Positions 33,529 to 43,290 of a stretch of DNA of 64,000 bases are shown here, piece after piece. The stretch's first letter is position 1, and each line of letters starts with the position of its first letter. This DNA comes from Nocardia sp. NBC_01503 (GTDB taxonomy: Bacteria > Actinomycetota > Actinomycetes > Mycobacteriales > Mycobacteriaceae): NCBI RefSeq assembly GCF_036327755.1, contig NZ_CP109596.1:3534001-3598000 (forward strand), read 5' to 3'. The position numbers were made by a program, and so were the translations under genes. The notes beneath the pieces were generated by a model. That model saw nothing but the letters and a program-made list of their open reading frames with translations, was not told where the DNA came from and did no database searches.

Positions 33529-35438
33529 TTGTCCTCTCCGAGCCGCTGTGCCGCCCAGACGGCGAGCTGCTCGCGGCCGATCTTGGCATTGTGCCGAATG
33601 TCGACGGGGAACTTCGGATGGAACAGGAAGGTCGAGACCGTCGAGGTGACCTCGAATTCGACCGCCCGGCTGCGCAACTGCGCCGCCAGCAGCACTGTGT
33701 CGGTTCCGGGTTCGGCTTCCACGCAGAGCACCGGTTGCTGCGCCCCGCGGTCACCGACGCCGACGAGGGCGGTGCGGACCACCCCGGGCAGGGTATTGAA
33801 GACCTGCTCGACCTGCACCGAGAACATGGGACCGTCCGCGGTGTGCACGCGCTGACTCTTGCGCCCGCAGAACCAGATTCGACCCTGTTCGTCGATCCAG
33901 GCCAGATCGCCGGTGCGATGCCAGACGGTGTCGCCGTCGGCGATCTTGCCCGCCAGATTGGCTTCGCGCGGCCAGTAGTAGCGGGTGCTCACATTCGGCC
34001 CCGCGACCACCAGCTCACCGATACCGCGCGTGCTCACCAGTTCCGCTTCGCGCGCCTGCGCGTCGTGCCAGGTCGGCAGCGGGTCATCGGTAATGGCGAC
34101 GAGCCGGGCGCGCACATTCTCGGCCGGGCGTCCGATACAGGTGCCCTCACCGTGATGCGCCCGCTCCACGAGTCCGCCCAGCAGCTCCCGGGATTCGATG
34201 GTCGACATGGGCAGCGCCTCGGTCGACCCGTACCCCGCGTGCACCTCGGCGTCGGCGGCGAGCACCTCGCGCAGACCGGCGATACACCAGTCCGGCACCG
34301 GTGCGCCGCCGGAGTAAATGCTGTGCAGCGTAGGAACTTTCGTCCCGGTCTGCTCCAGATGCCGTAGTAGCGGGATCAATACGGCGGGTGAGGCGAACAT
34401 GGTCCGCACCCCGAATCGATTCACCGCATCGGCGACGAAGGCCGGATCGGTGGAGCCGACCTGGCTGGGCACCAGCGGCGGCAGTACGCAGCGCGCCCCG
34501 AGCAGCATGTCCAGAATCCCGACCAGCGGCAGGGTGATCAGCGAGGTGTCGGGAGCGATCCGTCCCCGGGCCGCATCCACCTGATCGACCATGGACGACA
34601 GATTTCCGTGCGTCATCTCCACGGCCTTGGCCGGACCGGTGCTACCCGTGGTGTACGCGATCAGCAGCAGCTCATCCGCGGGTGCGGGCACCCGATCGGC
34701 CAGCAACGCCGAATCGTCAACGGCGACAGCAGATCCCCCGGCGACCTGCTCACACCGCCCGCGCGCGCCGACCACGGTATCCCGCAGTGAACGCAACCGC
34801 GAACTCACGATCGGCCGCATCCGCTCGGCCGTGGCAACGGCCTTCGCCGCCGAGACGCCGCCCTTGGACCGCGAATTCTCCAGTGCGGCAATCAATTCGT
34901 TCAGTCGCGCGCTCGCACCGTGTGCGGCGTTGCCGACCGGCCGGGCCGCCGCGGCCGGGGTGCCCCAGCTCTGCAGCGTCTGTCCGCCCCAGAGCCAGCG
35001 CGGCCCCACGGTGATCTTCACGCGCACATCGCGGAAGTACTGGCGGAACAACACCCGTGCGGCATGCGCCTGCGGAATGCCGATGAACGCCTGGGCGTCG
35101 GCCGCGCGCAGGCAGTTGAGCATCTTGCGCAGTCCCATACCGGGGTCGATGACGACCGGCACCGCTCCGATCTTCAAGAGCCCCAGCATGATCGCGTACA
35201 GCTCCGGGCTGGGAAGCACCAGCACGATGGTGCGGGTGCCGCGGCCGACACCGGCCGCGGCGAGATGCGCGGCAATGGTGTCGGACCAGGCGTCGAGCTC
35301 CCGGTAGGTCAGATGCCGATACTCCGGGAGCCCGGCGTCGGTCTGCCCGTGCGGGAAGATGACGGCCTCCCGATCGGGCTGGTCGGCCACGACCGCGCGG
35401 AAGCGGTCGATGGCCTGCCAGTAGGTAGCGGTCCTCAC
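33525..35438 (-). CDS. nltC: β-lactone synthetase (OleC/NltC, AMP-ligase family)
   Basis: A 637-residue adenylate-forming enzyme. YTTGSTGPAKAVEMTHGN is the phosphate loop, YGSTEALPMS the adenine/Thr-Glu motif, and TGDLAWIDEQGRIWFCGRKSQRV the ribose/hinge region. A family-like insertion of about 70 residues rich in Arg and Ser precedes the phosphate loop. In OleC/NltC the enzyme activates a 3-hydroxyacid with ATP and closes it to a β-lactone. Context with nltA, nltB and nltD makes this far likelier than a fatty acyl-CoA ligase. The GTG overlaps the nltB stop by 4 bp. Confidence 0.88.
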   Translation of the reverse strand: MRTATYWQAIDRFRAVVADQPDREAVIFPHGQTDAGLPEYRHLTYRELDAWSDTIAAHLAAAGVGRGTRTIVLVLPSPELYAIMLGLLKIGAVPVVIDPGMGLRKMLNCLRAADAQAFIGIPQAHAARVLFRQYFRDVRVKITVGPRWLWGGQTLQSWGTPAAAARPVGNAAHGASARLNELIAALENSRSKGGVSAAKAVATAERMRPIVSSRLRSLRDTVVGARGRCEQVAGGSAVAVDDSALLADRVPAPADELLLIAYTTGSTGPAKAVEMTHGNLSSMVDQVDAARGRIAPDTSLITLPLVGILDMLLGARCVLPPLVPSQVGSTDPAFVADAVNRFGVRTMFASPAVLIPLLRHLEQTGTKVPTLHSIYSGGAPVPDWCIAGLREVLAADAEVHAGYGSTEALPMSTIESRELLGGLVERAHHGEGTCIGRPAENVRARLVAITDDPLPTWHDAQAREAELVSTRGIGELVVAGPNVSTRYYWPREANLAGKIADGDTVWHRTGDLAWIDEQGRIWFCGRKSQRVHTADGPMFSVQVEQVFNTLPGVVRTALVGVGDRGAQQPVLCVEAEPGTDTVLLAAQLRSRAVEFEVTSTVSTFLFHPKFPVDIRHNAKIGREQLAVWAAQRLGEDK

Positions 35439-36346
35439 GCCGCGGCTCCGACGGCGGCGGGGAGCCGGTAGAGGACCGCGGCGGCCGAGGGACCGGCGCC
35501 GGCGGCGACGAACAGCACATGCGTGAAGGCGTCCAGCGCCCGATTCGCCACGGCCGCGTCATAGGCGAGCGGCAACGCCGCGGTATGCGGATCACCCTGC
35601 GACAGATCGGGGGTGAAGACCGCGTTGGGCGCGATGCCCAGGGCGGCGGCGAGCTGTTCCGGGAACTCCGCGGACGGGGTGGAGGCGATGAGCGCGGTGG
35701 TGGCCTGCTCGGGATCGGCCTCCGAGAGCGCCATCCGGGCGGCATCGGCGGCGAGTTCGAGCAGTCGCTGCTCGGCATCGGGTTCGCGAATGACGGTCAT
35801 GAGCTCGCGACCGCGCGTGCCCATCGTCGCGACATCCACATACGATTCGATGCCGGGGGTGCCGCCGCCGGAGACGGTGTGCACTCGGCCGAAGCCCTCA
35901 TCCTCGTCCGTGTGCTCCAGCAGCAGCGCGGCACCCGAAGTGGCATAGGGGAATTCGGCATCGGCGGTGCCGCGCTTCAGTGACGGGTGGGTGTCACCGG
36001 AGACGATGACCACATGCTCGGCGCTGCCGGTCACGAGGACGGACTGTGCCACCTGCACCGCGTTCAGCACGCCTACCGCGGCGTTCATCAGGTCGAAGGA
36101 GAACGATCGCGGATCCTCCTTGGTGTAGTCCAGACCGATCCCGGCTTCCTTCTGGATCAGTGCCGACACCGCGGGTTCCACGGTATTGGAGTCGCGGAAG
36201 ATGCCCGCGTTGATGAGCACACCGACCTGATCGGGTCGCACCTGCGCCCGCTCCATGGCGTGCCGCGCGGCCGCGCCGCTGAGCTCGACAATGCTGAAAG
36301 TGTCTCCGGCCCGGCTGATTCCGGTGGATTTGATACGCACGCCCAT
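35435..36346 (-). CDS. nltB: Second OleA-like thiolase without active-site Cys (NltB)
   Basis: A 303-residue ketosynthase III/OleA-like thiolase. At the place of the nucleophile the sequence is FDLMNAAVGVLNA, where the paralogue has FDLSNACAGMMTG: Cys is replaced by Ala. The Glu-Pro segment (TVEPAVSALI) that contributes the catalytic Glu across the OleA dimer interface is kept. This fits a heterodimer in which this subunit is structural or donates Glu to the partner. The ATG at 36346 lies one base past the nltA stop. It is about 50 residues shorter than its partner at the N-terminus. Confidence 0.85.
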   Translation of the reverse strand: MGVRIKSTGISRAGDTFSIVELSGAAARHAMERAQVRPDQVGVLINAGIFRDSNTVEPAVSALIQKEAGIGLDYTKEDPRSFSFDLMNAAVGVLNAVQVAQSVLVTGSAEHVVIVSGDTHPSLKRGTADAEFPYATSGAALLLEHTDEDEGFGRVHTVSGGGTPGIESYVDVATMGTRGRELMTVIREPDAEQRLLELAADAARMALSEADPEQATTALIASTPSAEFPEQLAAALGIAPNAVFTPDLSQGDPHTAALPLAYDAAVANRALDAFTHVLFVAAGAGPSAAAVLYRLPAAVGAAA

Positions 36347-36347
36347 G

Positions 36348-37397
36348 TCAGACCTTCAGGGATGAAATCGTGGTGGACAGGAAGCCCCCGACGACGCCCG
36401 AGGCGGCCGGGACCATCAGGACCTTGGATCCCGATGCGATGTTCTGCTGGCTGAGCTGATCGTGCAGCACGATGAAATGTGAAGTGGTGGAAGTATTTCC
36501 GTACTTCTCGATGACATTCAGGTCCGGCGGCATAGGGCTGCCGAACTCGCGTGCGGCAATGGCGTTCATGAACGGAATCGCGCCCGCGCCGAACTGGTGA
36601 TGAATGATGTAGTCGAAGCCCTCGTCCTCGAACGTGATGCCGCGATCGGCCATGAAGTTGCCCTGGGTGTCGGTCCAGAGCAGGAAGCGGGACTCGTTGT
36701 GCATCTTGCGGTTGTCGGTGTACAGCGATACGCCCTGTGACTTCTCACTGGGCATGCCCAGGCACAGGTGCGAGAACTCCGACGCGGTGACCAGTTCGAT
36801 GTAGTGGATCCGGTCGTCCTCATCGACGGATTCATCGAGAATCACGGCCGCGCCGGAATCGCCCACGGTGAGCGACGCGAATTGCAGATCGTATTTCTCG
36901 GTGATCTCGTTCACCGCGGTTTCGGCAATGGGAGTAATGGCTTCGCCGCTGACCACCATGCCGCGCTTCACAGCGCCCGATCGAATCATTCGATCGAGAA
37001 TGTATGTGCCGGTCATCATTCCGGCGCAGGCATTGGAGAGATCGAAGGAAATGGTGTCCGGCCGCGCGCCGAGTTCACGCGCGAGGGAGCCCGCGAAAGA
37101 GGGCTCCATATACATCCGGCTGCCCTTGCTGCGCGTGATCGAGGTGGAGATGATCACATCGAGATCCGAGGCCGCATACTGTGACCTGGACAGACAGTCC
37201 TGCGCCGCGTTCATTGCGAGAATGTATGAATCTTCAGGGTTTTCGGTGGCAGTGTCGCGGAAGCGTCGTTCCTTGACGCCCGTGATTTTTTCGAGATCGA
37301 ATCCCGGAGTCTCCTTCAATTGCGCGAGGAGCTCTTCGGTGGTGACGCGTTTGGATGGCAGATAGGCGCCTATCGACTCGAATCGAGAATGCGGCAC
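36348..37397 (-). CDS. nltA: OleA-like thiolase with active-site Cys (NltA)
   Basis: A 349-residue thiolase of the ketosynthase III type. FDLSNACAGMMTG carries the nucleophile Cys, the His region is IIHHQFGAGA and the Asn is in KYGNTSTTSHF, so Cys-His-Asn are all present. OleA enzymes join two long acyl-CoAs head to head to give a 2-alkyl-3-ketoacid. GTG 37397 follows AGGAG by 5 bp and starts PHSRFESIGAYLPSKRV, the family N-terminus; longer starts have no ribosome site. It is the first gene of the operon running down to 28701. Confidence 0.88.
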   Translation of the reverse strand: MPHSRFESIGAYLPSKRVTTEELLAQLKETPGFDLEKITGVKERRFRDTATENPEDSYILAMNAAQDCLSRSQYAASDLDVIISTSITRSKGSRMYMEPSFAGSLARELGARPDTISFDLSNACAGMMTGTYILDRMIRSGAVKRGMVVSGEAITPIAETAVNEITEKYDLQFASLTVGDSGAAVILDESVDEDDRIHYIELVTASEFSHLCLGMPSEKSQGVSLYTDNRKMHNESRFLLWTDTQGNFMADRGITFEDEGFDYIIHHQFGAGAIPFMNAIAAREFGSPMPPDLNVIEKYGNTSTTSHFIVLHDQLSQQNIASGSKVLMVPAASGVVGGFLSTTISSLKV

Positions 37398-37497
37398 GGG
37401 GACTCCTGAAAGTACGATGAAATGCAATCTGAATCGGTGACGGGCCTGACGCTACCCGACGGTAACTAGTGCGGCGACCGGACCGGGTCCCGGAAAA

Positions 37498-37509
37498 CTG
37501 TCTGAGACA
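37498..37509. promoter_or_regulatory. Operator-like palindrome upstream of nltA
   Basis: TGTC-TGA-GACA (37499-37509), preceded by AAAAC, is an inverted repeat about 100 bp before the nltA start. It shares AAACTGTCTGAG with the second site at 37641. TetR-type repressors in actinomycetes bind sites of this shape. Confidence 0.55.
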
Positions 37510-37643
37510 TGGTGTTCGGCAAAGGTTTTCGCCGGTGAGAGCATCGTCCTATGAATGATCGCGAATCCGGGCTGTGAGGGACTTCACGCCGGGTGCTGCG
37601 ACGCCGTGATGTAACCCGAAGTAACACATATTTCCAGATGAAA

Positions 37644-37658
37644 CTGTCTGAGCGACAG
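37644..37658. promoter_or_regulatory. Operator-like palindrome upstream of the β-propeller gene
   Basis: CTGTC-TGAGC-GACAG is a perfect 5-bp inverted repeat preceded by GAAA, 36 bp before ATG 37695. It shares 12 bases (AAACTGTCTGAG) with the site at 37498. The remaining divergent region (37398-37694) shows no gene; it must hold the promoters of both the nlt operon and the secreted-protein gene. Confidence 0.55.
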
Positions 37659-37694
37659 TGGATTTCGTGGGGGGACTACCGCTAGGTTAGCCCC

Positions 37695-38624
37695 ATGCGC
37701 ATAAGGAAAGCCCTGGTCGGCGGTCTCGCTACCGCACAACTCGGTGCCGGGGCGGTCCTCGGTGTGCCCGGAATGGCAACCGCCGCACCGGATTCCACGT
37801 CCTGTGGCAACTGGGCGAAGGCCGCCGTCGCCTCCGGCTTCGGCAGTCTGGAGAACCTCGCCTTCGACGGCCGCGGCGGTCTGCTGCTGTCCGAGATCTC
37901 GCTCACCGGCAGCGGTGGTGGTCTGCGACGGCTCGCCGCCGACGGCGCGCGCGAGCTCGCCGCGCCGGTGGAATCACCCGGTGGAATCGTCATCAACGGC
38001 AGTAACGCGTATGTGAACTCCGGTAATACATTCGCCAGCGGCGTTTCGAACTCTCCGGACGGCAAGATTGTCTCGGTCGATCTGGCCACCGGCGCGATGA
38101 CGACCGTCGTTTCCGGTCTGCATATGCCCAATGGTCTGGCGCAGCTGCCCGACGGCGGCTTCGTGGTCAGCCGCGACCTCGGCCCCGATGCGGTGCTCAC
38201 CCGGGTAGCGGCCGACGGCTCCGGTGCGCATTCCCTCGCTCCGGAATTCACTCTCACCAATGGGGTCGCCTATGACCCCGCGCGACGAAAACTATTCGTC
38301 TCCACCACTTTTGACGCCACCACGACAATCGGGGCGATCGATATCGATCACCCCGATGCCGCACCGCAGCGCATTACCCTGCCCGGTTTCGGTCCGCTCA
38401 ATTCCGCGGACGATCTGACCGTCGGCCCGGATGGCGCGGTCTACGTCGCGCTCAATGCCGCCGGTCGCGTGGTTCGGGTCGAGCCGGATACCGGCGCCTG
38501 GTGCACCATTGCCGACGGTCTGCCGTTCGTGACCTCGGTGCGTTTCGGCGCCGGACCCGGCTGGGATCCGAATTCCCTGTACGCCACCGGCTTTCTCGGC
38601 ACGGTGACGCGTCTGACGCGATAG
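37695..38624 (+). CDS. Secreted ScyD/ScyE-like beta-propeller protein
   Basis: A 309-residue exported protein: signal peptide MRIRKALVGGLATAQLGAGAVLGVPGMATAA, then repeated Tyr/Val-Asn-Gly strands such as VESPGGIVINGSNAYVNSG, MPNGLAQLPDGGFVVSRD and SADDLTVGPDGAVYVALNAAGRVVRVE, the pattern of six-bladed SMP-30/NHL propellers (ScyD/ScyE family). Two Cys may pair. It could be a lactonase, but metal ligands were not identified with confidence. It is divergent from the β-lactone operon and shares an operator-like motif with it, which raises the question of a link to the lactone. Confidence 0.78.
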   Translation: MRIRKALVGGLATAQLGAGAVLGVPGMATAAPDSTSCGNWAKAAVASGFGSLENLAFDGRGGLLLSEISLTGSGGGLRRLAADGARELAAPVESPGGIVINGSNAYVNSGNTFASGVSNSPDGKIVSVDLATGAMTTVVSGLHMPNGLAQLPDGGFVVSRDLGPDAVLTRVAADGSGAHSLAPEFTLTNGVAYDPARRKLFVSTTFDATTTIGAIDIDHPDAAPQRITLPGFGPLNSADDLTVGPDGAVYVALNAAGRVVRVEPDTGAWCTIADGLPFVTSVRFGAGPGWDPNSLYATGFLGTVTRLTR

Positions 38625-38630
38625 CACCCG

Positions 38631-40190
38631 CTAAGCCTTGGGCTCCACGTACTTCGGGAATACGACCTCGGGCTCGGGCAGTGCGGTGCCCGGGGCGATC
38701 GGGGTGGCGATGGCGGCGAAGTCGCGATCGGTCTGGCCCAGCAGGTCCAGGATCTTGGCGGCGGAGCCCGGGATGACCGGCTGCACGAGCAGCGTCACGA
38801 TCCGCACGACCTCCATGGTCACGTAGAGGATGGTGCCCTCACGGGCCACATCCTCGGGCGTGCCCGACTTCGCCAGGGTCCACGGCGCCTGCGCCGAGAA
38901 GTAGCGGTTCGCCTCGCGCAGCGTGTTCCAGAGGTGCTCGAGGCCCAAATGGATTTGCTGCTGGTCGAATTCGGCGCGGACCTGCTCGGGGAGCGCGCGG
39001 GCGAGCTCCAGCATGGCCTTGTCCTCGTCGGTGAAGTCACCGGGCGTCGGGACCGTGCTGCCGAAATCGCGCGCGACCATCTTCAGGCAGCGCTGTGCGA
39101 GATTGCCGTACTCGTTGGCCAGATCGGTATTGATCCGGCTGACGATGCCCTCGTGGCTGTATGCCCCGTCCTGCCCGTAGGAGATCTCCCGCAGCAGGAA
39201 GAACCGCACCGCGTCGAGTCCGTAGGTGTCCACCAGTTCGGTCGGCGACACCACATTGCCGGTCGACTTGGACATCTTCTCGCCCTTGTTGAACACGAAG
39301 CCGTGCGCGAAAACCCGCTTGGGCAGCTCGATTCCGGCGGACATCAGGAACGCGGGCCAGTACACCGCGTGGAAGCGCGTGATGTCCTTGCCGATGATGT
39401 GCACGTCGGCGGGCCAGAACTTCTGGAAGGCGGCCGAATCGGTATTCGGGAAGCCCACACCGGTGAGGTAGTTGGTGAGCGCGTCCACCCACACGTACAT
39501 GACATGGGCGGGATCGCCCGGCACCGGAACGCCCCAGTCGAAGGTGGTGCGGGAGATGGACAGATCCTTCAGCCCGGCCTTGACGTACGAGACGATCTCA
39601 TTGCGCCGGGTCGCCGGGGCCATGAATTCCGGCTTGCTCTCATACAGGTCGAGCAGCTTGTCCTGGTACTTGGACAGCCGGAAGAAGTAGTTGGACTCCT
39701 CGGTCCACTCGACCGGGGTCTTGGTATCGGTGGAGACGCGAGTGCCGTCCTCGAGGACCGTGGTCTCGTCCTCGTTGTAGAACGCCTCGTCGCGCACCGA
39801 GTACCACCCGGCGTAGGTGTCCAGGTAGATGTCGTCATTGGCTGCCATCCGCTCCCAGATGGCGATGGACGCGGCGTGATGATCCGCATCGGTGGTCCGG
39901 ATGAACCGGTCGAAGGAGACGTCGAGGGCCTTGTCCATGGTCTCGAACACGTCCGAGTTGCGGGCCGCGTACTCGGCCTCGGGCTCCCCGGCGGCCTTGG
40001 CGGCCTGCTGCACCTTCTGGCCGTGCTCATCGGTGCCCGTCATGAAGAACACGTCGAATCCGTCGAGCCGCTTGAAGCGGGCCAGCGCATCGGTGGAGAT
40101 GTACTCGTAGGCGTGCCCGATGTGCGGGACACCATTCGGGTACGCGATGGCCGTGGTGACATAGAAGGCGGGGCGGTCGGATGCGCTCAT
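38631..40190 (-). CDS. metG: Methionyl-tRNA synthetase
   Basis: A 519-residue class I synthetase, the same length as in M. tuberculosis. [13 protein letters not shown] is the HIGH motif and [14 protein letters not shown] the KMSKS loop. The zinc-knuckle Cys of the E. coli type are missing and there is no C-terminal EMAP tRNA-binding domain, as in the short MetG form. Essential for translation initiation and elongation. It is divergent from tatD over 66 bp, and its stop is 6 bp from the convergent propeller gene. Confidence 0.97.
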   Translation of the reverse strand: MSASDRPAFYVTTAIAYPNGVPHIGHAYEYISTDALARFKRLDGFDVFFMTGTDEHGQKVQQAAKAAGEPEAEYAARNSDVFETMDKALDVSFDRFIRTTDADHHAASIAIWERMAANDDIYLDTYAGWYSVRDEAFYNEDETTVLEDGTRVSTDTKTPVEWTEESNYFFRLSKYQDKLLDLYESKPEFMAPATRRNEIVSYVKAGLKDLSISRTTFDWGVPVPGDPAHVMYVWVDALTNYLTGVGFPNTDSAAFQKFWPADVHIIGKDITRFHAVYWPAFLMSAGIELPKRVFAHGFVFNKGEKMSKSTGNVVSPTELVDTYGLDAVRFFLLREISYGQDGAYSHEGIVSRINTDLANEYGNLAQRCLKMVARDFGSTVPTPGDFTDEDKAMLELARALPEQVRAEFDQQQIHLGLEHLWNTLREANRYFSAQAPWTLAKSGTPEDVAREGTILYVTMEVVRIVTLLVQPVIPGSAAKILDLLGQTDRDFAAIATPIAPGTALPEPEVVFPKYVEPKA

Positions 40191-40256
40191 GGTGTGTCTA
40201 CTCTATCTGCGTGCCTGAACAAGCTCGCGTGAATATCCCCGTGGCAGTGCTCGCTC

Positions 40257-41084
40257 ATGGGTAGCCGCCGACCCGCGCCCGAACCGCCGGAGCCGCTGTT
40301 CCCGCTCATCGACGCGCACACCCATCTGGACGCGTGCGGTGCCACCGACGCGGAATCGGTTGCCGCCATTGTGGATCGGGCCGCCGCGGTGGGCGTGCGC
40401 GAGGTGGTGACGGTCGCCGACGATCTGGCCGCCGCGCGCTTCGCCGTGCGGGCCGCGAACTGGGATCACCGGGTGTACGCGGCGGTCGCGCTGCATCCGA
40501 CGCGTGCCAATGCCCTCGACGATGCCGCCAAGGCCGAGTTGGAGCAGCTCGCCGCGGACCCGCGCGTGGTCGCGGTCGGCGAGACCGGACTCGACTACTA
40601 CTGGCCCGGCAAACTCGATGGCTGCGCCGATATCGAGGAGCAGGTGGAGGGTTTCCGCTGGCATATCGATCTGGCGAAGCGGCTCGGCAAACCGCTCATG
40701 ATCCACAATCGCGAGGCCGATCACGATCTGCTGGCCGTGCTGCTGGACGAGGGCGCACCGGAGACCGTGATCTTCCACTGCTTCTCCTCCGACGCCAATA
40801 TGGCGCAGGCGTGCGTGGACGAGGGCTATGTGCTGAGTTTCTCCGGAACCGTGAGCTTCAAGAATGCCCATGAATTGCGTGAGGCCGCGAAACTCGTTCC
40901 GCAGGATCAGATTCTGGTCGAGACCGACGCACCGTTCCTCACACCGCATCCGTTCCGAGGTGCGCCGAACGAGTCCTACATGCTGCCTTACACTTTGCGA
41001 GCATTGGCCGATCTCCGGGAAACGGATCCGGTGACCCTGGCCAAGATCACCACGGCGAATGCGCGGCGCGTCTACGGAATTTGA
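40257..41084 (+). CDS. tatD: TatD-family metal-dependent DNase
   Basis: A 275-residue TIM-barrel hydrolase. IDAHTHLDACG binds the first metal, GETGLDYYW gives the Glu, IHNREAD and FHCFSSD the His ligands, and ETDAPFLTPHPFRGAPNES the final Asp. Two-metal DNase/exonuclease of the TatD type, linked to DNA repair in other bacteria. ATG 40257 is the likely start. The order metG-tatD-rpfB-ksgA-ispE is the conserved actinobacterial block. Confidence 0.95.
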   Translation: MGSRRPAPEPPEPLFPLIDAHTHLDACGATDAESVAAIVDRAAAVGVREVVTVADDLAAARFAVRAANWDHRVYAAVALHPTRANALDDAAKAELEQLAADPRVVAVGETGLDYYWPGKLDGCADIEEQVEGFRWHIDLAKRLGKPLMIHNREADHDLLAVLLDEGAPETVIFHCFSSDANMAQACVDEGYVLSFSGTVSFKNAHELREAAKLVPQDQILVETDAPFLTPHPFRGAPNESYMLPYTLRALADLRETDPVTLAKITTANARRVYGI

Positions 41085-42275
<1,191 letters not shown>

Positions 42276-42282
42276 AGAACGA

Positions 42283-42343
42283 GCACCCGGTGTGGTGATC
42301 GCGTACCCCATGCGGATGGGTGCGCGATTTCCAGACCGGGTGC
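42283..42343. terminator. Nested two-stem terminator after rpfB
   Basis: GCACCCGGT (42283-42291) pairs with ACCGGGTGC (42335-42343), and inside it an 11-bp stem (42298-42308 with 42318-42328, one mismatch) closes a 9-nt loop. It lies between the convergent rpfB and SDR genes. A T-rich stretch (GGTCTTTTCGGG) follows on the plus strand. Confidence 0.7.
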
Positions 42344-42363
42344 GCGACAGGTCTTTTCGGGAC

Positions 42364-43131
42364 CTACATGAGGGCTCCGCCGTCGACGCGGAGTTCGGTG
42401 CCGGTCATATAGCGGCCGTCGTCGGAGGCGGCCATGGCGACCACGCCCGCGATGTCCTCCGGCTTACCGAGCGCACCGCCGTCGATCCAGCCGGGCAGCC
42501 GGGCCATCAGTGACCAGTCGGCATCGGCGGGCAGCGACAGGCCCGAGGTAATGCCCGTGCTGATACCGCCGGGCACGATATTCACCGCGCGCAGACCCTT
42601 TTTCACGTATTCCAGGGCGATGGAGTGGGTGAGCGCGTTGACCCCGGCCTTGGACGCGGCATAGGCGGCCATGTAGGGGTTGGAGCCGAACGCGGCGGTG
42701 GAGGAGAAGTTCACGATGACGCCGCCGTGCGTGGATTCGATCAGCTGTGGAACGGCGGACTGGATCATCAGGAAGGTGCCGGTGAGGTTCACCGCGAGCA
42801 CCTCGTTCCAGGTCTCCAGGGGCATCTCGTGGGTGTGCCCGGCACGCATGATGCCCGCGGCGTTCACGAGAACGTCCAGGCCGCCGAGGGTTTCGAAGGC
42901 TTGGGCGCTGACGGTGCGCACCGAGTCCTGGTCGGCCACATTCAGGACCATGGTGTGCAGTCGGTCCCGCTGGTCGGCGGGTGCGGCTTCGCGGGTGGCG
43001 GCCAGGCCGGTTTCGCTGATATCCGCGGCGACCAGTTGGGCTCCTTCGGCGAGCAGGCGCAGGGCAATGCCCTGGCCGATTCCGGAGCCCGCTCCGGTGA
43101 CGATTACGCGGCGTCCGTCGTATCTCAACAT
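42364..43131 (-). CDS. Short-chain dehydrogenase/reductase (SDR)
   Basis: A 255-residue classical SDR: VTGAGSGIGQGIALRL (cofactor loop), AADIS (Asp favours NAD), VNAAGIM, NFSSTAAF, and catalytic YAASKAG. The C-terminus DGRYMTGTELRVDGGALM is typical of FabG-like members. It stands alone, divergent from the first secreted lipase and convergent with rpfB. Substrate unknown. Confidence 0.88.
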   Translation of the reverse strand: MLRYDGRRVIVTGAGSGIGQGIALRLLAEGAQLVAADISETGLAATREAAPADQRDRLHTMVLNVADQDSVRTVSAQAFETLGGLDVLVNAAGIMRAGHTHEMPLETWNEVLAVNLTGTFLMIQSAVPQLIESTHGGVIVNFSSTAAFGSNPYMAAYAASKAGVNALTHSIALEYVKKGLRAVNIVPGGISTGITSGLSLPADADWSLMARLPGWIDGGALGKPEDIAGVVAMAASDDGRYMTGTELRVDGGALM

Positions 43132-43290
43132 GGCGAGAAATTAGAACAAGTTTCACTGGGCGTCAATGGTCGGACGAAATCGGATTACGGCAAAACGGTC
43201 ACAGAGTTTTCTCATACTGGACGGTCGTCCGAATAGCTAAGCTCATTCCGCACCTGAATTGTTCACGGGTCGGGGCCTGATGGAGGATAA

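Noticed and set aside
38934..40232. Plus-strand open frame of about 430 codons
   Set aside because: Antisense to metG, whose HIGH and KMSKS motifs are unmistakable.
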